Source of the DNA: Rhodococcus_D sp039923155
GTDB lineage: Bacteria > Actinomycetota > Actinomycetes > Mycobacteriales > Mycobacteriaceae
Assembly: GCA_039923155.1 (NCBI GenBank)
Contig: JBDTDI010000275.1
Span: forward strand, 1 to 11,346
DNA: 11,346 bases
Direction: 5' to 3'
Shown here: piece after piece, positions 6,540 through 11,346 of the stretch
Position numbering within the stretch: position 1 is the first letter of the stretch
Layout of the letters: the number at the start of each line of letters is the position of its first letter
Position numbers and translations under genes: made by a program
The notes under the pieces: model-generated
What the model was told of the DNA's origin: nothing
The model's input: the letters and a program-made list of their open reading frames with translations, nothing else
Database searches by the model: none

Positions 6540-7325
6540 TTACGCGGTGTGCGCCAGATAGACGGTGTTGGTCGAGGTGTCCCTGGTGAAGGGGTTGGGA
6601 AAGCGCACCACCTCGGCCCGGGCGCCGGCGAACACGGTGCGCATCGACGCGAGGAGCTCGGTGTCCGGCGGGTCGTCCGACCACAGCGCGAACACCCCGC
6701 CCGGGTGCAGCTGCCCGGCCAGCTGACGCAGCCCGTCGACGGTGTAGAGCGGGGCGTGGCCGGGGTCGAGCACATGGTGCGGGGAGTGGTCGACGTCGAG
6801 CAGCAGCACGTGCACCGGGCCCAACCTGCCGTCCCGGACCATGGCGAAGACGTCGTCCTCCACCAGCTCGCAACGCGGATCACCCGTCAGCCGCGCCGAC
6901 AGCGGCAGCAACCCGCGCTGGTGCCAGTCGATCACCGCGCCCAGGGCGTCGACCACCCGCAGGCGGCGCACCCGCCCGTCGTCGAGGGCGGCGGCCGCGG
7001 TGCACCCGAGGCCCAGCCCGCCGACCAGGACGTCGAGGTCGTCGCCGTGCGCCTGTCCCAGTCCGAGCCGGGCCAGCTCCTCCTCGGCCACGGTGAACAG
7101 GCTCGACATGAGGAACTCCTCGCCCAGGCGCACCTCGTGCACGTCCACCTGGAGCACGGGCTCCCACCGTCGCCGCAGCCGCAACAACCCCATTCGGGTG
7201 TCCTGTGCGTCGAGCTCGGCGTACCGGCGGTGGCTGCTCACGTGCACCACCTTGGCACGCTGGAACGGATGACCCAGCAGGCCACGTGAGGCCCGGCGTG
7301 ACCCGCGACGGCGTCTGGTGATCAT
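6540..7325 (-). CDS. Spermidine-synthase-like (SpeE-fold) protein
   Basis: This Rossmann-fold protein belongs to the polyamine aminopropyltransferase / methyltransferase superfamily, 261 residues. The nucleotide-binding loop is VLVGGLGLGCTAAAAL (GGLGLG at 102-107), followed by LRVVDALGAVIDWH with Asp126 at the end of strand 2. EDDVF (156-160) and LLLDVDHSP (174-182) sit where aminopropyltransferases carry their substrate-side acidic residues. True spermidine synthases have GGGDG and a DSTDP-like gate motif, both of which differ here, so the reaction is uncertain; it may use decarboxylated SAM or SAM on another substrate. The core begins near residue 40 (DTRMGLLRLRRR, then GEEFLMSSLFTVAEEELA). 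The Arg-rich first 30 residues make the ATG at 7325 uncertain. It lies 39 bases after the SDR gene and 67 bases before the aminotransferase. Confidence 0.8.
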   Translation of the reverse strand: MITRRRRGSRRASRGLLGHPFQRAKVVHVSSHRRYAELDAQDTRMGLLRLRRRWEPVLQVDVHEVRLGEEFLMSSLFTVAEEELARLGLGQAHGDDLDVLVGGLGLGCTAAAALDDGRVRRLRVVDALGAVIDWHQRGLLPLSARLTGDPRCELVEDDVFAMVRDGRLGPVHVLLLDVDHSPHHVLDPGHAPLYTVDGLRQLAGQLHPGGVFALWSDDPPDTELLASMRTVFAGARAEVVRFPNPFTRDTSTNTVYLAHTA

Positions 7326-7364
7326 CGACCCGACGCCCCCCGCGGGTGAGGCCGCGACCGTCGG

Positions 7365-8336
7365 CTACAGGGTCAGACCGGTGGCCTGCTGGCACGCCTC
7401 CCACAGCCGGGCCCGCGCGGTCGGGTCGTCGTGGGTGAAGGGCAGGAACTGCGGTGACCGGGGGCGCCGGTCGTGCCAGAACACCCCGGTGCGGCGCCCG
7501 GGTTCCGCGGCCGCGGCGAGCCACACGATGGTGTCGGCCCCCTGCTCCGGGGTGCGCAGCACCGTCGACGTCAGCCTGGCGAAGCCGGGGATGGAGCCGG
7601 TGACGCCCGGGGTGTCCGCCCAACCGGGGTGCATGGAGTGCACCACCGGGTCGCCCGAACGGTTCAGCGCGGTGGCCATCCGCTCGACCAGGGCCACCTG
7701 CATCCGCTTGGTGCGCGCGTACGCGGTCAGGCCCTTGTACTCACCGTCGAGGTACTCCAGGTCGCGACTGACCGTGGGTACCGGGTACATCCCGCCCGAG
7801 GACACGAAGACCACCCGTCCGTCGCCGTCGGCGTGCAACAGCTCCCGCAGGCCCACCGTGAGCGCGAACGGCCCGAGCACGTGGGTGGCGAGGGCCAGCT
7901 CGTGGCCCTGGGCGGACGTGCTCCGCTGTTTCGGCACCAGGCCCGCGCAGTGCACCAGCGCATGCAGAGCAACGAGCTCCTCGCTGAGGGTGGCGACGAG
8001 CCCGGCCACGGCGTCGAGGTCGCTGACGTCGCACTCGCGCAGCACCAGGTCGGCCCCGGGAACCTCGGCGCGGATGACGGCAGCGGAGTCCCTGAGCCGC
8101 TGGGTGCTGCGACCTACCAGGTGCACCCGCGCGCCGAGGCGGGCCAACCCCGCTGCCGTGGCGCGGCCCAGCCCCGAGCTGGCTCCGGTCACGAGCACGT
8201 CGGGATGCCCGGTGAACGGCTCCGGGTCGGCCGGCCACCACCGGCGGCGCAGTGCCGGACCCAGCGCGGAGTACCCGGGCACCACCAGCTTGTCCAGGGC
8301 GACGTCCAGAGCGGCTGTGACGAGGGACACGTCCAC
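7365..8336 (-). CDS. SDR family oxidoreductase (DHRS12-like)
   Basis: This is an NAD(P)-dependent short-chain dehydrogenase/reductase, about 323 residues. The cofactor motif TGASSGLG lies at residues 50-57, and HCAG takes the place of the usual NNAG. Ser179/Ser180 in VFVSSGGMYPVP and Tyr206/Lys210 in AYARTKRMQ form the catalytic set. About 25 residues separate the catalytic serine and tyrosine, longer than the classical 13, as in DHRS12/retinol-dehydrogenase-like SDRs, which act on carbonyl or alcohol groups of lipophilic substrates. About 45 residues precede the Rossmann core. The frame continues upstream through the neighbouring gene, so the first usable start is a GTG at 8334-8336 (a second GTG lies at 8330). 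No Shine-Dalgarno site is visible, which suggests a leaderless mRNA. It is divergent from the EthA-like gene, 57 bases away, and likely heads the four-gene minus-strand run. Confidence 0.89.
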   Translation of the reverse strand: MDVSLVTAALDVALDKLVVPGYSALGPALRRRWWPADPEPFTGHPDVLVTGASSGLGRATAAGLARLGARVHLVGRSTQRLRDSAAVIRAEVPGADLVLRECDVSDLDAVAGLVATLSEELVALHALVHCAGLVPKQRSTSAQGHELALATHVLGPFALTVGLRELLHADGDGRVVFVSSGGMYPVPTVSRDLEYLDGEYKGLTAYARTKRMQVALVERMATALNRSGDPVVHSMHPGWADTPGVTGSIPGFARLTSTVLRTPEQGADTIVWLAAAAEPGRRTGVFWHDRRPRSPQFLPFTHDDPTARARLWEACQQATGLTL

Positions 8337-8352
8337 GACCGTAGCCGTCGTG
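8334..8352. promoter_or_regulatory. Inverted repeat in the SDR/monooxygenase divergent region
   Basis: CACGAC (8334-8339) and GTCGTG (8347-8352) form a perfect 6-bp inverted repeat with a 7-base spacer. It covers the GTG start of the SDR gene and lies 42 bases before the monooxygenase ATG. The position fits an operator controlling one or both divergent genes. Six GC-rich base pairs can arise by chance, so support is modest. Confidence 0.4.
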
Positions 8353-8393
8353 CCGAGGGCCCTGCTGGGCCGGCCGCTGATGCCGGTGCCACC

Positions 8394-9884
8394 ATGGCAG
8401 ACGTGAACAGCCCCGAGGCCCAGCCGGCGCACGTCGACGTCCTGATCGTGGGGGCTGGGTTGTCCGGGATCGGCGCCGCCTGCCACCTGCAGAACCAGGC
8501 ACCGGGGACCAGCTACGCGATCGTCGAGGCCAGGGCCGAGAGCGGGGGCACCTGGGACCTGTTCCGCTATCCCGGGGTGCGCTCGGACTCCGACATGTTC
8601 ACCCTCGGCTACGACTTCAAGCCGTGGACGGGGGAGAAGTCGATCGTGGACGGCGCCGACATCCTGGCCTACCTGCGGGAGACCGCCGTCGAGCACGGGG
8701 TGGACCGCCGCATCGCCTACGACACGAAGGTGCAGCGGGCCGACTTCGACACCGCCACCGCGCGGTGGTCGGTGGCCACCGTGGACACCCGCACCGGCCA
8801 GGAGACGACCCGCACCTGCTCGTTCCTGTACCTGTGCGCGGGTTACTACCGCTACGACGCCGGGCACACCCCTGACTGGCCCGGGATCGAGGAGTTCGCC
8901 GGAGCAGTGGTTCACCCCCAGCACTGGCCGGCTGACCTGGACGTGGCGGGCAAGCGGGTGGTGGTGGTCGGCAGCGGGGCCACCGCGGTCACCCTGGTGC
9001 CGGCCCTGGCGGAGCAGGGCGCTCAAGTCACCATGCTGCAGCGCTCGCCCTCCTACCTGATGGCCATGCCCGGCGGTGACCCGATCGCCGCGCTGCTGCG
9101 CCGCTGGTTCTCGCCGGAGCGAGCCTCGCGGGCGGTCCGGTGGAAGAACGTGCGGACCTCCACCGCGGTCTACCAGCTGTGCCGGCGCTACCCCGAGCGG
9201 GCCAGGGCGGTCCTGCAGAGGGCCGCGATCAAGGCCCTGCCCGCCGGGTTCGACGCGGCGACGCACTTCACGCCCGTCTACCAGCCGTGGGACCAACGGA
9301 TGTGCCTGGTGCCCGACGGCGACTTCTTCGCCGCGATCCGCTCCGGAAGGGCTGACGTGGTCACCGACCACGTCGAACGGTTCACCACCGACGGGGTGGT
9401 GCTGCGCTCGGGCGCGCACCTGGACGCCGACGTGGTCGTCACCGCCACCGGGCTCAACCTCGCTCCGATCGGCGGCATCGCCCTCGGCGTGGACGGGGAC
9501 GACGTCGCGCTCGGGGACCGCGTCGCCTACAAGGGGATGATGCTCGACGGGGTGCCGAACATGGCCTTCGCGATGGGTTACACCAACGCGTCGTGGACCC
9601 TGAAGGTCGACCTGGTGTCGGCGTGGGTGGCGCGGCTGGTGCGATCGATGGCGGCCGACGGCACGGCCACGGTCACCCCCCGGCTGCCGGACGGCGGCAT
9701 GGCGACGTCGTCGTTCATCGAGATGCGCTCGGGCTACTTCGAACGCTCAAGGGACGCACTGCCGCTGCAGGGCGACCGGGCGCCGTGGCGCCTGCAGCAG
9801 CACTACCTGCGTGACGCCCCGCTGTACCTCGGCTCGGTGCACGAGCCGTCCCTGGAGCGGCGCAGGGTGGGCGCCACCGTGTGA
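8394..9884 (+). CDS. ethA: EthA-like flavin-dependent Baeyer-Villiger monooxygenase
   Basis: This FAD- and NADPH-dependent monooxygenase inserts oxygen next to a ketone or oxidises sulfur. The M. tuberculosis relative EthA activates the prodrug ethionamide. The 496-residue protein has a first dinucleotide loop (Gly20-Ala-Gly22-Leu-Ser-Gly25), GTWDLFRYPGVRSDSDM, the type I Baeyer-Villiger fingerprint FAGAVVHPQHWP (Phe168, Gly170, His174, Trp178), a second loop (Gly193-Ser-Gly195-Ala-Thr-Ala198) and ATGLN at 351-355. From memory it matches mycobacterial EthA along its whole length, for example IVGSGATAVTLVPAL-type and YTNASWTLK segments, and the size agrees (489 in M. tuberculosis). The symbol denotes this likeness; orthology is unproven. 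The ATG at 8394 has no Shine-Dalgarno site. Unlike in mycobacteria, no TetR-family ethR is divergent here; an SDR gene is, and a MarR gene follows. Confidence 0.93.
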   Translation: MADVNSPEAQPAHVDVLIVGAGLSGIGAACHLQNQAPGTSYAIVEARAESGGTWDLFRYPGVRSDSDMFTLGYDFKPWTGEKSIVDGADILAYLRETAVEHGVDRRIAYDTKVQRADFDTATARWSVATVDTRTGQETTRTCSFLYLCAGYYRYDAGHTPDWPGIEEFAGAVVHPQHWPADLDVAGKRVVVVGSGATAVTLVPALAEQGAQVTMLQRSPSYLMAMPGGDPIAALLRRWFSPERASRAVRWKNVRTSTAVYQLCRRYPERARAVLQRAAIKALPAGFDAATHFTPVYQPWDQRMCLVPDGDFFAAIRSGRADVVTDHVERFTTDGVVLRSGAHLDADVVVTATGLNLAPIGGIALGVDGDDVALGDRVAYKGMMLDGVPNMAFAMGYTNASWTLKVDLVSAWVARLVRSMAADGTATVTPRLPDGGMATSSFIEMRSGYFERSRDALPLQGDRAPWRLQQHYLRDAPLYLGSVHEPSLERRRVGATV

Positions 9885-9909
9885 GGGGGCCCGGCCCGAC
9901 GAGATGCAT

Positions 9910-9930
9910 AGATAGGTGATACAACTATCT
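9910..9930. promoter_or_regulatory. AT-rich palindrome before marR, likely operator and promoter
   Basis: AGATAG (9910-9915) and CTATCT (9925-9930) are perfect inverted arms around a 9-base spacer, and the spacer itself keeps TG...CA symmetry (TG at 9917-9918, CA at 9922-9923). The size and TAG/CTA-type arms are typical of MarR-family operators. It is the most AT-rich patch in an otherwise very GC-rich window and ends two bases before the GTG of the MarR gene. TACAAC (9920-9925) could serve as a -10 element, placing transcription start at the GTG and making the message leaderless. Confidence 0.65.
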
Positions 9931-9932
9931 GC

Positions 9933-10346
9933 GTGGAACCGGACCCGGCCGTCGCCCTGACGCGCTTCTTCTCGTGGTGGCGTCGCAGCGCACCGCGCAC
10001 GACCCACCCCTCGGCGTCGGTGTCGGCACTGGACTGCCTGGACGTCGACGGGCCGCAGCGGATCACCGACCTCGCCGCCGCCGAGCGCATCACCCAGCCC
10101 GGCATGAGCGCGCTGGTCACCCGCCTCGCCGCCGACGGTCTCGTCACCCGGGCCGCCGACCCGGACGACGGTCGCGTCGCCCTGGTGAGCATCACCGGTG
10201 TCGGTCGCGACGCCCTGGCGGCCACCCGCGCCGCCCGTTCCGACGAGCTCCGTCGGCGTCTCGCCGCACTCACCGACGCCGAGCGCCACGCCCTGGACGC
10301 GGCCGTACCCGCCCTGAACCGCCTCACCTCTGGAGACACCCTGTGA
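9933..10346 (+). CDS. MarR family transcriptional regulator
   Basis: This 137-residue winged-helix DNA-binding protein is of the MarR type, usually a dimeric repressor released by small phenolic or lipophilic ligands or by oxidation. The recognition core is visible: LDVDGPQRITDLAAAERI, then TQPGMSALVTRLAADGLV (recognition helix, roughly residues 50-70), and the wing DPDDGRVALVSIT. A helical dimerisation segment follows (RAARSDELRRRLAALTDAERHALDAAV). It has no cysteine outside the single Cys near residue 35, so redox sensing is possible but not indicated. The start is a GTG (9933-9935) without a Shine-Dalgarno site, directly after the AT-rich palindrome, which suggests autoregulation and a leaderless mRNA. 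Its stop overlaps the start of the MFS gene by four bases, so it very probably controls that exporter. Its effect on the upstream EthA-like gene is open. Confidence 0.91.
   Translation: MEPDPAVALTRFFSWWRRSAPRTTHPSASVSALDCLDVDGPQRITDLAAAERITQPGMSALVTRLAADGLVTRAADPDDGRVALVSITGVGRDALAATRAARSDELRRRLAALTDAERHALDAAVPALNRLTSGDTL
10332..10335 (+). promoter_or_regulatory. Ribosome binding site of the MFS gene, inside marR
   Basis: GGAG seven bases before the GTG at 10343, within the last codons of the MarR gene. Together with the GTGA start/stop overlap it fixes the transporter start and points to translational coupling. Confidence 0.65.
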
Positions 10347-11346
10347 GCACCGCACACGCGGACACCCCGAGCCCGTTCCGCCAGCCCAAGGCGGTCTGGG
10401 CCGTCGCGTTCGCCTGCGTCATCTCCTTCATGGGCATCGGTCTGGTCGACCCGATCCTGCCCGCGCTGTCGGACAAGCTGCACGCCACCCCGAGCCAGGT
10501 GACCTTGCTGTTCACCAGCTACCTCGTGGTCACCGCGTTCGCCATGCTCGTCACCGGCGCCGTCTCGTCCGTCCTGGGGGCCAAGCGCACCCTGGTCGTC
10601 GGGTTGGCCATCATCGTGGTGTTCGCCGCCCTCGCCGGCACCTCCAGCAGCATCAACGGCATCGTCGGGTACCGGGCCGGCTGGGGCCTCGGCAACGCCC
10701 TGTTCATCGCCACCTCGCTGGCCGTCATCGTGGGTTCGGCCAGCGGCGGTTTCAGCGGTGCGATCATCCTCTACGAGACCGCCCTGGGGATCGGCATCGC
10801 CACCGGGCCGCTGCTCGGCGGGGTCCTGGGCAACATCAGCGTGCACGGCCCGTTCTTCGGCGTGGCGGTGCTCATGTTCCTGGCGCTGGTCGCCTCGGCC
10901 ACCCTGGTCCCGGCCACCCCGCGCCCCGCCGAGCGCTCCTCGGTGCTGGAGCCGCTGAAGGCGTTGCGGCACCGGGCGCTGCGCAACACCAGCCTGACCG
11001 GCCTGCTCTACAACTGGGGCTTCTTCACCATCCTCGGCTACGCCCCGTTCCTCATGCACCTGCAGGCGATCCAGCTGGGCTTCGTGTTCTTCGGCTGGGG
11101 CCTGCTCGTCGCCGGGTTCTCGGTGTTCGTCGCCCCGTGGCTCAAGGCCCGTCTGGGCACCCCCCGAACGCTGTACGGGAACCTGACCGCCATCGCGGCG
11201 GTGCTCGCCGTCATCGGGATCTGGGCCAACAGCCCGACCACCGTCATCGTCGCCGTCGTCGTCTCCGGCGCCTTCGTGGGCATCAACAACACCCTGGTCA
11301 CGACGGCGGTCATGTCCATCGCCCCGGTTCCCCGCCCGGTCGCCTC
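10343..11346 (+). CDS. MFS transporter, drug:H+ antiporter-like (partial, 3' end outside window)
   Basis: This is a proton-coupled exporter of the major facilitator superfamily, probably the 12-helix DHA1 type. The window holds the first 334 residues and the frame stays open to the last base. A 16-residue cytoplasmic N terminus leads into the first helix ending in FMGIGLVDPILPAL, a DHA1-type signature around residues 29-42. SVLGAKRTLVVG follows helix 2 in the place of the MFS motif A loop. The segment GYRAGWGLGNALFIATSLAV forms helix 4. The central cytoplasmic loop (about 190-215) joins the halves, and VTTAVMSIAPVPRPVA near the window end is also typical. The GTG start overlaps the marR stop (GTGA, 10343-10346). 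Pairing with MarR suggests ligand-induced efflux of a small hydrophobic compound; the substrate is unknown. Confidence 0.92.
   Translation, partial: MSTAHADTPSPFRQPKAVWAVAFACVISFMGIGLVDPILPALSDKLHATPSQVTLLFTSYLVVTAFAMLVTGAVSSVLGAKRTLVVGLAIIVVFAALAGTSSSINGIVGYRAGWGLGNALFIATSLAVIVGSASGGFSGAIILYETALGIGIATGPLLGGVLGNISVHGPFFGVAVLMFLALVASATLVPATPRPAERSSVLEPLKALRHRALRNTSLTGLLYNWGFFTILGYAPFLMHLQAIQLGFVFFGWGLLVAGFSVFVAPWLKARLGTPRTLYGNLTAIAAVLAVIGIWANSPTTVIVAVVVSGAFVGINNTLVTTAVMSIAPVPRPVA

Noticed and set aside
6473..6883. N-terminal extension of the aminotransferase frame
   Set aside because: It reads through the hairpin and into the spermidine-synthase-like gene in a different frame; the sequence is Ser/Thr/Arg/Cys-rich and unlike the family, whose normal N terminus begins at 6472.
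7473..8393. In-frame upstream extension of the EthA-like protein
   Set aside because: It is antisense to the SDR gene, and EthA homologues begin close to the ATG at 8394.
8337..9419. N-terminal extension of the SDR frame into the EthA-like gene
   Set aside because: This is antisense to the conserved monooxygenase; the SDR-like sequence begins only at the GTG at 8336.
9885..9909. Terminator after the EthA-like gene (GGGCCCGGCCC near 9888-9898)
   Set aside because: The possible stem is only about four base pairs and has no T run; not enough to call.
9803..11059. Minus-strand open frame of about 418 codons opposite marR and the MFS gene
   Set aside because: The plus strand encodes recognisable MarR and MFS proteins with a coupled start/stop; the minus frame is His/Gly/Arg/Asp-rich with no domain.

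Overview
The window is a very GC-rich stretch that reads as chromosomal DNA from an actinomycete, probably near the mycolata/Pseudonocardiales. The support is the strong G/C bias at third codon positions, frequent GTG starts, several genes without a Shine-Dalgarno site, and two proteins that closely recall mycobacterial ones: a DesA1-type acyl-ACP desaturase and an EthA-type Baeyer-Villiger monooxygenase. I see no tRNA or rRNA gene, insertion sequence, CRISPR array, phage gene or attachment site. Coding density is high and no gap exceeds about 110 bases.

Layout, left to right. (1) Bases 32-3519 are all on the minus strand and are transcribed in the order S9 peptidase, desA, osmC. desA has its own 101-base upstream region holding four tandem 15-bp repeats, the most distinctive non-coding structure here. 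(2) Bases 3596-4168 (plus) encode an unrecognised 190-residue protein with a Cys/His-rich tail, divergent from the peptidase and convergent with the next block. (3) Bases 4190-8336 are a minus-strand run: SDR oxidoreductase (first transcribed), spermidine-synthase-like protein, class III aminotransferase, and YihY/BrkB membrane protein, with gaps of 39, 67 and 33 bases. A 9-bp-stem hairpin lies between the second and third genes. (4) From 8394 everything is on the plus strand: an EthA-like monooxygenase divergent from the SDR gene, then a MarR regulator whose start lies just after a 21-bp AT-rich palindrome, then an MFS exporter that overlaps the marR stop by four bases and runs off the window.

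Functionally, the left block combines membrane-lipid desaturation, hydroperoxide defence and peptide turnover. The middle block may concern amine metabolism, since an aminotransferase sits beside a spermidine-synthase-like protein. The right block resembles a xenobiotic oxidation and export neighbourhood. These themes are inferred from families and proximity. I found no clearly new multi-gene system. The best leads are the desA repeat array, the EthA gene with an SDR rather than a TetR divergent partner, the atypical spermidine-synthase-like protein, and the self-operator candidate of the MarR gene.
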